A stretch of 5,164 nucleotides of DNA, from contig CALIFM010000208.1 of assembly GCA_938021685.1 (NCBI GenBank), positions 1-5,164 on the forward strand. The letters run 5' to 3'. Under the pieces are notes generated by a model. That model had not been told where the DNA came from, searched no databases, and worked only from the letters and a program-made list of their open reading frames with translations. This document shows positions 1 to 5,164 of the stretch, in pieces. Made by a program: the position numbers and the translations under genes. This DNA is from an uncultured Gammaproteobacteria bacterium (GTDB lineage Bacteria; Pseudomonadota; Gammaproteobacteria; Arenicellales; Poriferihabitantaceae). Positions within the stretch are counted from its first letter, which is position 1. Every line of letters begins with the position of its first letter.

Positions 1-1
1 C

Positions 2-712
2 TTGACCATTATTGTCGGCACGACTGGTAATGATGGCATCCGTTCAGAGTTCCAGGACAATTGCGCGCCTAATTGCCCAGCTAACATTGACGGAACCGGT
101 GTAGGCGGGACTGGAGGCACAGGTTATGGTGATGGAGGCAATGGTGGATTGGAAGCCACCGACGATAGCGCTATTGCAGCCACTGGCGGCGGCGGCGGCG
201 GCGGCGGTTCTGGTATTTTTGATGTTACTGCAGGTATGCCAGTTGCGGTAGGCGGCGGTGGCGGCGGCGGCGGCGGCGCAAATTTTGGTAATGCGGGCGG
301 CGACGGCGCTGAAGGTAATGCTGATGCATCAGCTACAGAACCCAACGCGGGTCAAGGTGGCCTACCAGGCGCCGGCGGAACAGGAGGCGTTGCCGGAGCT
401 GGAGCAGGCACCAACGCTGCTGGTGCCGGTGGCGCCATGGGCGGTGACGACGGCAGCGGCGCTAACAACGGCGGTGACGGTGGCCTAGGTGGCGGCGTGC
501 AAGGCATGATAGGCGGTAGTCGACATGGCGGTGGCGGTGGCGGTGGCTACGGCGGCGGCGGCGGCGGCGGTGCCAGCTCAGGCAGTGCAGCCGGCGGGGT
601 TCCTGCTGGTGCTGGCGGCGGCGGCGGCGGTAGCTTGGGCGACCCTGCTACAGCAACAGGTACGCCTATGGTCACAATAGAGTACATGACGACTGCTGAA
701 TGCCCTGCTTAA
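2..712 (+). CDS. Glycine-rich protein, 3' part (5' end outside window)
   Basis: I do not recognise a named family. The visible 236 residues contain about 93 glycines (39%), with Ala, Asn, Asp, Ser and Thr making up most of the rest. Uninterrupted glycine runs lie at residues 62-69, 84-92, 176-182, 184-190 (split from the previous run by Tyr183) and 205-210. Only three cysteines are seen: Cys21 and Cys25 in a CAPNC motif, and Cys234 three residues from the end. The order of poly-Gly, GGYGG, poly-Gly-Ser and a short hydrophobic VTIEY strand near the C terminus resembles glycine-rich domains of secreted, surface or phage tail-adhesin proteins, some of which pack as polyglycine II helices; that resemblance is inference. 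The frame is open to the left edge and the TTG at position 2 has no visible ribosome site, so the gene almost certainly starts upstream and any signal peptide is unseen. A terminator follows the stop codon. Confidence 0.72.
   Translation: MTIIVGTTGNDGIRSEFQDNCAPNCPANIDGTGVGGTGGTGYGDGGNGGLEATDDSAIAATGGGGGGGGSGIFDVTAGMPVAVGGGGGGGGGANFGNAGGDGAEGNADASATEPNAGQGGLPGAGGTGGVAGAGAGTNAAGAGGAMGGDDGSGANNGGDGGLGGGVQGMIGGSRHGGGGGGGYGGGGGGGASSGSAAGGVPAGAGGGGGGSLGDPATATGTPMVTIEYMTTAECPA
185..208 (+). repeat. GGC trinucleotide tract, 7 GGC plus GGT
   Basis: Seven GGC codons followed by one GGT encode Gly62-69 of the glycine-rich protein. Because the repeat unit is one codon, replication slippage would change protein length without shifting frame. 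Confidence 0.85.
251..277 (+). repeat. GGC trinucleotide tract, 9 Gly codons
   Basis: Nine glycine codons in a row, all GGC except a GGT at the third position, encode Gly84-92. It is the longest Gly run in the window. Confidence 0.85.
527..571 (+). repeat. GGC/GGT tracts flanking one Tyr codon
   Basis: An alternating GGC-GGT array (527-547, seven codons) is followed by one TAC codon and then six GGC plus a GGT (551-571). The first half has a 6-bp period and the second a 3-bp period, so the two arrays probably expanded separately. Confidence 0.8.
614..631 (+). repeat. GGC trinucleotide tract, 5 GGC plus GGT
   Basis: Five GGC codons and one GGT encode Gly205-210, the last poly-Gly run before the C-terminal strand. 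Like the other pure GGC arrays it ends in GGT. Confidence 0.8.
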
Positions 713-726
713 ACAATTAAGTATTA

Positions 727-776
727 GGGCGGAGCCAGTTTTTCTAAGTTGGCTCTGCCCCAATATTTTTATTTTT
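727..776 (+). terminator. Rho-independent terminator of the glycine-rich gene
   Basis: An 11-bp stem (727-737 with 750-760, one G-T pair) closes a 12-nt loop and is followed by two T5 runs at 766-770 and 772-776. It begins 15 bp after the stop codon at 710-712. On the opposite strand the stem is followed by a weaker, interrupted T-rich stretch, so it might also stop pyrE transcripts, about 120 bp beyond the pyrE stop; that part is uncertain. Confidence 0.88.
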
Positions 777-781
777 CATTA

Positions 782-806
782 ATGCTGATTTTTCCTGAAC
801 CAGCAT
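782..806. other. Small inverted repeat between terminator and pyrE
   Basis: ATGCTG at 782-787 pairs with CAGCAT at 801-806 around a 13-nt interior. It lies in the 172-bp non-coding gap 713-884, downstream of both flanking genes. No T-tract follows on either strand, so it is not a standard terminator. Apart from this and the terminator at 727-776, I see nothing else in the gap; a 4-bp ACCA/TGGT stem near 870-882 is too weak to call. Confidence 0.3.
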
Positions 807-884
807 CCACTGCAGCTCGCTAGCCTTACTTTAAAAACTTCCTTAGATGAGCACAGATATTTTATTAAACCAATTGCTGGTCTT

Positions 885-1544
885 TTACGATCTTATTTGC
901 TCACCATACTGATCCTGATAGGCCTTAATAGACTGCGCATTAGCCTGCAAGTCACTATTACCTTGAGCGTACTGCACAATATCATCAAGCCCGACTATTG
1001 AATGCACCGGCACGCCGTATTCTTGCTCAACTGCTTGTACTGCTGATTGCACATTATCTCCAGCGCGCTCTTGCCGGTCCACTGCAATCACCACCGCTTT
1101 TAGCCGAGCGCCAACCGCTTCAATCACATCAACCGATTCGCGCACTGACGTGCCAGCTGTGATCACATCATCAATAATTACCACATCACCTTTAAGCGGC
1201 GCACCCACAATCACCCCACCCTCACCGTGATCTTTGGCTTCTTTGCGGTTAAAGGCATACGCCACATTGCGCTGCTGCTGCGTATATAACTGCACCGCGG
1301 TGGCTGCGGCCAAGGGAATGCCCTTATATGCCGGGCCATACAACATAAACTCGCCCTCAATGTGGCTGGCAATGCACCGGGCATAATAATGCGCCAATTG
1401 TGCTAATAACTGGCCATCGTTGAACAAACCCGCATTAAAAAAATAAGGGCTGACTCGCCCAGACTTAAGCGTAAACTCCCCAAACCGCAGAATATCGTGG
1501 TTGATAATCAGTTCTAGAAATCGGGTTTTTTCAACTTGTTGCAT
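885..1544 (-). CDS. pyrE: Orotate phosphoribosyltransferase
   Basis: PyrE (EC 2.4.2.10) is the cytosolic enzyme of de novo pyrimidine synthesis that joins orotate to PRPP, giving orotidine 5'-phosphate and pyrophosphate; it acts as a dimer. The 219-residue product is close to the 213 of E. coli PyrE and aligns from the N terminus (FGEFTLKSGR at 21-30, SPYFFNAGLF at 32-41). GPAYKGIP at 70-77 lines the active site. The mobile catalytic loop RKEAKDHGEGG at 100-110 carries Lys101, Lys104 and His106. The PRPP-binding signature is VVIIDDVITAGTS at 121-133. The ATG at 1542-1544 fits the family N terminus, although only a poor purine-rich stretch (AAAGAA) precedes it. It is divergent from the AmpG gene, with a 90-bp gap. 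I see no E. coli-type leader attenuator with a U-tract in that gap. No anomaly in the protein. Confidence 0.97.
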   Translation of the reverse strand: MQQVEKTRFLELIINHDILRFGEFTLKSGRVSPYFFNAGLFNDGQLLAQLAHYYARCIASHIEGEFMLYGPAYKGIPLAAATAVQLYTQQQRNVAYAFNRKEAKDHGEGGVIVGAPLKGDVVIIDDVITAGTSVRESVDVIEAVGARLKAVVIAVDRQERAGDNVQSAVQAVEQEYGVPVHSIVGLDDIVQYAQGNSDLQANAQSIKAYQDQYGEQIRS

Positions 1545-1554
1545 GGCGACGTTC

Positions 1555-1581
1555 TTTACAGTTATAAAAGTGGTTTATAAT
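1555..1581 (+). promoter_or_regulatory. Candidate sigma-70 promoter for the AmpG gene
   Basis: A perfect TATAAT lies at 1576-1581. The best -35 match, TTTACA at 1555-1560, gives a 15-bp spacer, shorter than the usual 17. Transcription would start near 1588, leaving a leader of about 47 nt before the ATG at 1635. On the other strand this AT-rich stretch offers TATAAA (1574-1579) and TATAAC (1561-1566) as -10 candidates for pyrE, but neither has a convincing -35. The two divergent promoters therefore probably overlap. Confidence 0.45.
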
Positions 1582-1586
1582 GCGGC

Positions 1587-1604
1587 TTGATACATCAATG
1601 ATAC
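1587..1604. promoter_or_regulatory. Possible operator: overlapping inverted and direct repeats
   Basis: TTGAT and ATCAA form a perfect inverted repeat at 1587-1591 and 1594-1598. TGATAC is also repeated directly at 1588-1593 and 1599-1604, an 11-bp step or about one helical turn. The site overlaps the predicted AmpG start of transcription and lies upstream of pyrE. Which regulator would bind, if any, cannot be told. Confidence 0.25.
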
Positions 1605-1634
1605 CCCTCTTCTGCATCGCAATGCCAAGCTTTT

Positions 1635-3221
1635 ATGCCAGATAATTCGCCGCGAGCTGACCACGCCGCTGCCCATCGCCCTAGCTGGCAACAGACCGCC
1701 AAAGGTTTTTTGCATCCACGGGTGATAACCATGCTGTTTCTAGGGTTTTCCGCAGGCTTGCCAATTTTACTTATCTTTTCATCCCTGTCCATCTGGCTGC
1801 GCGAAGCCGAGGTCAGCCGCTCAGCGGTCACTTATTTTAGCTGGGCTGCACTTGGCTATTCCTTTAAATTTGTTTGGGCGCCTTTAGTTGATCGCCTCAC
1901 CTTACCCCTGCTGGGACCATGGTTGGGGCGGCGACGCAGCTGGATTCTGCTAGCACAAGTTGCGATCATCATGGCCATTATTTGGATGGCCAGCATCAAC
2001 CCAGCACAAGGGCAGCACGCCCTCACCGCAATGGCCTTAGCCGCAGTATTGCTAGGCTTTTCCTCTGCCACTCAGGATATCGTTATTGACGCGTACCGCA
2101 TTGAATCCGCCGAAGCTAAGCTGCAAGCATTAATGTCTTCCAGCTACATCGCAGGCTACCGCATTGGCATGTTAGTTGCAGGCGCAGGCGCCCTATTCTT
2201 AGCCGACTGGTTTGGTAGCAGCAAAGAGGTTTATCAATATGGCGCATGGCAAGCTGCTTATTGGATCATGGCTGGCGTGATGCTTATTGGCGTAGCCTGC
2301 ACTTTGCTAATAAAAGAGCCCGAATCCAGCAAGCAGCTACAAACCGATCTAAGCACCCAACAATTGTTACGTTTTTTGCTGCTGTTTATTGCCCTAGTGC
2401 TGGCCTTTATTGGTGCGTATATATTAAGTGGCCCCGCAGCAGACAGTGCAAAACAAAGCTTAGCCGCTGCTTTTGCTAATAAGCATTTAGCTGGTTTTGT
2501 AGTCTCGGTGCTGCGCTTGAGCTTGGCCTTGGCAGCTTGCCTCGGTGTAGCTTGGTTGCTAACCGAAGTAAATATAGTAGACAAAGCCACGGTAGAGCAA
2601 ACCTACATCGAGCCTGTACGTGATTTCTTCAAGCGCTATGGCCTACATGCTGCATGGCTGCTACTGGCATTGATTAGTCTCTATCGTATCAGTGACATCG
2701 TGTTGGGTGTAATATCGAATGTGTTTTACACCGACTTGGGTTACGACAAGAGCCAAATTGCCAGCATCGTTAAAAGCTTTGGTTTAGGCATGACATTAGC
2801 GGGTGGTTTTCTCGGCGGCTTACTCGCGCTGCGTTACGGCGTCATGCGTATTTTGCTGCTGGGTGCAGTGCTAGGCGCTGCCACTAACTTGTTGTTCATG
2901 TTATTAGCACAACATGGCGAGCCGAGCTTACTAGGCTTAATTGGCGTCATCGCCGCTGATAACTTGGCTGCAGGCCTTGCCAGCGCAGCCTTTATTGCCT
3001 TTTTATCGGCATTGACCAACATCAAATTTACAGCGATTCAGTACGCCATTTTCAGCTCCTTGATGACGCTTATCCCAAAGGTGTTGGGCGGCTATTCGGG
3101 CTCGATGGTAGACGCACTAGGCTATCCGCAATTTTTTATGCTCTCAGCCTTACTGGGTTTACCAGCCATTGTGCTTATTCTGTTAGCAAGTAAACGACTG
3201 GACTTGAAACTGCCAGAATAA
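1635..3221 (+). CDS. ampG: AmpG-family muropeptide permease (MFS)
   Basis: AmpG is an inner-membrane, proton-driven permease that imports GlcNAc-1,6-anhydro-MurNAc and its peptides, released by lytic transglycosylases, for wall recycling; imported muropeptides also signal AmpC induction in species with AmpR. The 528 residues are very hydrophobic. Family landmarks in order are LGFSAGLP (36-43), FKFVWAPLVDR (78-88), LGRRRSW (97-103), SATQDIVIDAYR (144-155) and GYRIGMLVAGAGALFLADW (174-192). Between the two MFS halves, two further membrane segments (about 244-264 and 285-309) fit the 14-helix layout reported for AmpG. E. coli AmpG has 491 residues; this one has about 26 residues before its first helix and a longer centre. 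The ATG at 1635 has no clear Shine-Dalgarno sequence, and no better start lies nearby. The gene is divergent from pyrE and converges on yggT. The family is sure; the exact substrate is inferred from homology. Confidence 0.88.
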   Translation: MPDNSPRADHAAAHRPSWQQTAKGFLHPRVITMLFLGFSAGLPILLIFSSLSIWLREAEVSRSAVTYFSWAALGYSFKFVWAPLVDRLTLPLLGPWLGRRRSWILLAQVAIIMAIIWMASINPAQGQHALTAMALAAVLLGFSSATQDIVIDAYRIESAEAKLQALMSSSYIAGYRIGMLVAGAGALFLADWFGSSKEVYQYGAWQAAYWIMAGVMLIGVACTLLIKEPESSKQLQTDLSTQQLLRFLLLFIALVLAFIGAYILSGPAADSAKQSLAAAFANKHLAGFVVSVLRLSLALAACLGVAWLLTEVNIVDKATVEQTYIEPVRDFFKRYGLHAAWLLLALISLYRISDIVLGVISNVFYTDLGYDKSQIASIVKSFGLGMTLAGGFLGGLLALRYGVMRILLLGAVLGAATNLLFMLLAQHGEPSLLGLIGVIAADNLAAGLASAAFIAFLSALTNIKFTAIQYAIFSSLMTLIPKVLGGYSGSMVDALGYPQFFMLSALLGLPAIVLILLASKRLDLKLPE

Positions 3222-3229
3222 GTAGCTAC
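3222..3229. other. 8-bp palindromic gap between convergent stop codons
   Basis: The TAA of the AmpG gene (3219-3221) and the TAG of yggT (minus strand, 3230-3232) are separated only by GTAGCTAC, a perfect palindrome. No terminator hairpin with a T-tract is present here, so transcripts of the two genes probably run into each other or end by Rho. Confidence 0.7.
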
Positions 3230-3799
3230 CTACAATAAGCCTGCTGCACTATAGAGCATAGGGTCGACAATTAAACGGCGCAAAAAACTCAAACCAATCA
3301 AGGCAACGATAGGCGAGAAATCTAGCCCTGCCGCACTGGGCATCATGCGTTGAATCGGTCGCAAAATAGGCGCGGTCAAATCATGCAGTAAGCCCACCAC
3401 CGGATGGTGCGCCGATGAGGCAAACCAACTCAGCACCGCTTGTGCAATCAACGCAATGGTAAATACCCATAGGGTTATATTTAAGCATTGGGCAATAGCC
3501 GACAGCAGTACACCTCCAAAGGCAAAGCCTGAGCCATTGATCAGCGCAAGCAGCACAATTTTCAAGCAGGCTAACAACAACAGCAACACCAAAGCAGATA
3601 AATCTACCCCAAACAAGCCTGGCACAAAGCGACGTAGCCAAGCTAATGGCGGCTGGGTTAAACGCACAATAGGCTCCATTAAGGGGTTGCGAAAATCAGC
3701 CTTTACTAAGGCTAATAAAAACCGCAGCACCACCAGTATCATGTATAAACCAATGATGTTTTCAACCAAAAAACCAAAGCTATTCTGAATGGGGTTCAT
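3230..3799 (-). CDS. yggT: YggT family inner-membrane protein
   Basis: YggT (YGGT domain, Pfam DUF/PF02325 type) is a small integral membrane protein related to YlmG/Ycf19 proteins. Its biochemical role is poorly defined; links to osmotic stress and to cell-division or thylakoid gene clusters are reported for relatives. The 189 residues match the 188 of E. coli YggT. The domain occurs twice: about 15-85, with NPLMEPIVRLTQPPLAWLRR at 38-57 followed by GVDLS at 64-68, and about 105-180, with DLTAPILRPIQRMMP at 140-154 followed by GLDFSP at 158-163. Each half has a hydrophobic segment before and after the conserved amphipathic LT-P-L-P-R region. The ATG at 3797-3799 has a good ribosome site. It is the last gene of the yggS-proC-yggT series, 52 bp after proC, and converges on the AmpG gene. 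Confidence 0.94.
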   Translation of the reverse strand: MNPIQNSFGFLVENIIGLYMILVVLRFLLALVKADFRNPLMEPIVRLTQPPLAWLRRFVPGLFGVDLSALVLLLLLACLKIVLLALINGSGFAFGGVLLSAIAQCLNITLWVFTIALIAQAVLSWFASSAHHPVVGLLHDLTAPILRPIQRMMPSAAGLDFSPIVALIGLSFLRRLIVDPMLYSAAGLL

Positions 3800-3805
3800 A
3801 CTTTT

Positions 3806-3810
3806 TCCTC
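3806..3810 (-). promoter_or_regulatory. Ribosome binding site of yggT
   Basis: Read on the minus strand, GAGGA at 3806-3810 stands 6 bases before the ATG of yggT and fixes that start. It is the best Shine-Dalgarno match in the window. Confidence 0.75.
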
Positions 3811-3813
3811 ATG

Positions 3814-3826
3814 AATACGATGTATT
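3814..3826. other. 13-bp inverted repeat upstream of yggT ribosome site
   Basis: AATAC (3814-3818) and GTATT (3822-3826) form a perfect inverted repeat around GAT, ending 3 bp before the yggT ribosome site. A second small one, CGCT-TAT-AGCG, lies at 3834-3844, still in the proC-yggT gap. Neither has a T-tract, so they do not look like terminators; they could be operator half-sites, weak mRNA hairpins or chance. Confidence 0.3.
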
Positions 3827-3851
3827 GTTTACTCGCTTATAGCGGGCTTGA

Positions 3852-4691
3852 TTAATCTTGCGCTGCCATTTGTGCTAATTCCTCAGCACGTCGCGTAGCT
3901 TTATCCACTGCCGCATGTACGGTTTCGGCAAGCTTGCCTTGCTGCATAGCATTAATTCCTGCTGCAGTAGTGCCGCCCTTTGATGTAACGCATTCGCGCA
4001 AGAACTGCACTGAACTATCACTGCTAGCTGCCAGCTTTGCTGCCCCCAGTGCTGTTTCGCGACTAAGTAAGCGTGCCTGCTCAGCGCTTAAACCTTGTTC
4101 AATGGCAGCGTGCTCCAGCGCTTCAATCAGATAGAAAAAATAGGCCGGTCCACTACCAGAAACACCCGTTACGCTATCTATCAGTGACTCTTCTTCTACC
4201 CAAGTGGTCACGCCCACTGCCTGCATAATCGACTCAGATAAACTCTTTTGTGCATCACTCACCGCAGCATTGGCAAATAAACCCGACGCACCAGCATTGA
4301 CCAAGGAAGGCGTGTTCGGCATCACCCGCACCACAGCCGCATCGGTATATGACCAGCCCGTTAAAAGCTCAATAGAAATACCCGCAGCAATGCTTATCAA
4401 CAGTGGCTGCTTAACGGTTATTACTGAAGACAAAGGCTCAACGGCTGCTTTCATGTCCTGCGGCTTGACCGCTAACACAGCAACATCACAGCCTTCAACT
4501 AAGGCAATATTATCAGTTGTTAATTGCATTCCACTTTTACCAAACTCTCGTTTTAATTTAGCTTCATCAATGTCTGAGATCGTGATTTGTGCAGCTGACA
4601 TGCCCGCTTGCAATAAGCCACCAGCAATAGCGCTCGCCATATTGCCACCGCCTATAAAACCAATTTGATGCTTGTTGAGTGTGTTCTCCAT
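3852..4691 (-). CDS. proC: Pyrroline-5-carboxylate reductase
   Basis: ProC (EC 1.5.1.2) reduces 1-pyrroline-5-carboxylate to L-proline with NAD(P)H, the last step of proline synthesis, in the cytoplasm as an oligomer. The 279 residues compare with 269 in E. coli. The N-terminal Rossmann fold opens with GFIGGGNMA (11-19), the dinucleotide-binding loop, and continues with AVKPQ (74-78). VRVMPNTP (121-128) and GVSGSGPAYFF (176-186) are conserved substrate-pocket and domain-junction motifs. The C-terminal dimerisation domain carries the P5CR signature region VTSKGGTTAAGI (235-246). The ATG at 4689-4691 has AAGGAA 5 bases upstream. The gene follows the YggS-family gene by 43 bp and precedes yggT by 52 bp on the same strand, an operon-like spacing. 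No key residue appears missing. Confidence 0.97.
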   Translation of the reverse strand: MENTLNKHQIGFIGGGNMASAIAGGLLQAGMSAAQITISDIDEAKLKREFGKSGMQLTTDNIALVEGCDVAVLAVKPQDMKAAVEPLSSVITVKQPLLISIAAGISIELLTGWSYTDAAVVRVMPNTPSLVNAGASGLFANAAVSDAQKSLSESIMQAVGVTTWVEEESLIDSVTGVSGSGPAYFFYLIEALEHAAIEQGLSAEQARLLSRETALGAAKLAASSDSSVQFLRECVTSKGGTTAAGINAMQQGKLAETVHAAVDKATRRAEELAQMAAQD

Positions 4692-4696
4692 TCTGA

Positions 4697-4702
4697 TTCC
4701 TT
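4697..4702 (-). promoter_or_regulatory. Ribosome binding site of proC
   Basis: Minus-strand AAGGAA at 4697-4702 lies 5 bases before the proC ATG. It supports translation of proC independently of the upstream gene. Confidence 0.7.
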
Positions 4703-4708
4703 ATCTGT

Positions 4709-4738
4709 TTTATATTATTAAGCTTTTATAACTGTCAC
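4709..4738 (-). promoter_or_regulatory. Weak candidate promoter before proC
   Basis: On the minus strand GTGACA (4733-4738, overlapping the upstream gene's TGA stop) and TATAAA (4709-4714) are 18 bp apart. The predicted start of transcription near 4702 would leave only about 11 nt before the ATG, barely covering the ribosome site. The stretch is AT-rich, so a chance match is quite possible. Confidence 0.22.
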
Positions 4739-5164
4739 GCTACGTAATCGCGTGGGCCAAACAGTGCCGTACCCACTCGCACCAAAGTTGCGCCCTCCGC
4801 AATGGCTGCGCGCAAATCACCACTCATCCCCATTGATAAGTGCCGCATCTGTGGCGCATTAGAGGCCATCTGCTCAAGTAATTCACGCGCTTGCGAAAAC
4901 ACCTTACGCTGCGCATCAAAATTTTCACTGGGTTTAGGAATTAGCATCAAGCCGCAAAGGTTTAAGTCATCCAGCTCTTGAACAGCATCGACCAATGCGT
5001 TTAAGTCTTGCGGGGCCACACCCGACTTGCTCATTTCGCCCTGCAAATTGAGTTGGATCAATACATTCAACTTATCAGCGCCGCGCTCTTGTATTGACAT
5101 AGCCTGCTGCAACTTTTGAGCCACCTTAATGCGCTCTAACGTATGCACCCATGAAAAGTGCTGC
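4735..5164 (-). CDS. yggS: YggS/PLPBP family PLP homeostasis protein, C-terminal part
   Basis: Members of this family (COG0325, PROSC/PLPBP) bind pyridoxal 5'-phosphate in a TIM-barrel fold without known enzyme activity, and keep vitamin B6 and branched-chain amino-acid pools balanced. The 142 visible residues are the C-terminal part of a protein usually near 230 long. The frame runs off the right edge, and the GTG at 5146-5148 is an internal Val, because the preceding residues QHFSW continue the family motif before VHTLERIKVA. Visible landmarks are NVLIQLNL, the SKSGV turn, GLMLIP, the phosphate-binding LSMGMSGDL and the closing VRVGTALFGPRDY. The PLP-binding lysine lies in the missing N-terminal part, so its presence cannot be checked. 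It is the first visible gene of the series leading into proC and yggT, 43 bp ahead of proC. The symbol is by homology. Confidence 0.93.
   Translation of the reverse strand, partial: QHFSWVHTLERIKVAQKLQQAMSIQERGADKLNVLIQLNLQGEMSKSGVAPQDLNALVDAVQELDDLNLCGLMLIPKPSENFDAQRKVFSQARELLEQMASNAPQMRHLSMGMSGDLRAAIAEGATLVRVGTALFGPRDYVA

Noticed and set aside
124..345. Minus-strand proline-rich open frame with PPPPPPPP runs
   Set aside because: It is the antisense reading of the GGC arrays of the glycine-rich gene; GGC repeats read as GCC/CCG/CGC, lack stops and give Pro or Ala runs automatically.
258..488. Plus-strand Ala-rich open frame inside the glycine-rich gene
   Set aside because: It is the +1 reading of the same GGC repeats (GCG codons), with no ribosome site and no recognisable sequence.
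578..763. Minus-strand 61-residue frame with several cysteines
   Set aside because: It starts in the glycine-rich gene's antisense, runs through the terminator stem and has no start signal.
870..882. Possible pyrE terminator, ACCA-ATTGC-TGGT
   Set aside because: The stem is only 4 bp and it lacks a continuous T-tract on the minus strand.
1595..1831. Minus-strand 78-residue frame over the ampG start
   Set aside because: It is antisense to the strongly supported ampG N terminus and crosses the promoter region.
2258..2590. Minus-strand 110-residue Ser/Lys/Ala-rich frame
   Set aside because: It is antisense to conserved AmpG membrane segments; its composition is what reversed hydrophobic codons give.
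3381..3641. Minus-strand 86-residue Cys-rich frame inside yggT
   Set aside because: It is out of frame within yggT, which has the family repeats, a ribosome site and full length.
4204..4668. Plus-strand 154-residue frame opposite proC
   Set aside because: It is antisense to the Rossmann domain of proC; no ribosome site, and long antisense frames are common opposite GC-biased genes.
5146..5148. GTG as the start of the YggS-family gene
   Set aside because: The frame continues upstream to the window edge with family-like residues QHFSW, so this codon is an internal valine of a protein cut by the window.

Overview
The window looks like chromosomal DNA of a gammaproteobacterium. PyrE, ProC, YggT and the YggS-family protein all read like their Escherichia coli/Pseudomonas counterparts, and yggS-proC-yggT is a gene order known from that group. 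Outside the glycine-rich gene the base composition is moderate. I cannot name a genus; a marine, Cellvibrionales-like organism is only a guess. There are no rRNA, tRNA, CRISPR, insertion-sequence or prophage hallmarks.

Layout. (1) Positions 2-712, plus strand: the 3' end of a very glycine-rich gene that is open at the left edge and has about 39% Gly in the visible 236 residues. A clear intrinsic terminator follows at 727-776. (2) 885-1544, minus strand: pyrE, orotate phosphoribosyltransferase. (3) 1545-1634: a 90-bp divergent intergenic region with a TATAAT box for the rightward gene and small repeated motifs. (4) 1635-3221, plus strand: an AmpG-family muropeptide permease. (5) 3230-5164, minus strand: a probable operon transcribed yggS (5' end outside the window), proC, yggT. 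It meets ampG tail to tail with only 8 bp between the stop codons.

How the genes work together. The YggS-type PLP-binding protein maintains vitamin B6 and amino-acid homeostasis, ProC makes the last step of proline synthesis, and YggT is a small inner-membrane protein that accompanies them in many proteobacteria. AmpG recycles cell-wall anhydro-muropeptides into the cytoplasm, and PyrE makes orotidine 5'-phosphate for UMP synthesis, which also feeds UDP-sugar precursors of the wall. The last link is metabolic logic, not evidence of co-regulation.

The only accessory-looking part is the glycine-rich gene. It has runs of 6 to 9 consecutive glycines encoded by near-pure GGC arrays and a C-terminal VTIEY strand like that closing many glycine-rich surface or tail-adhesin domains. 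I found no convincing new multi-gene system. The remaining observations are small: repeated motifs in the pyrE/ampG divergent region, a 13-bp sequence shared by two promoter-like regions, and inverted repeats beside yggT.
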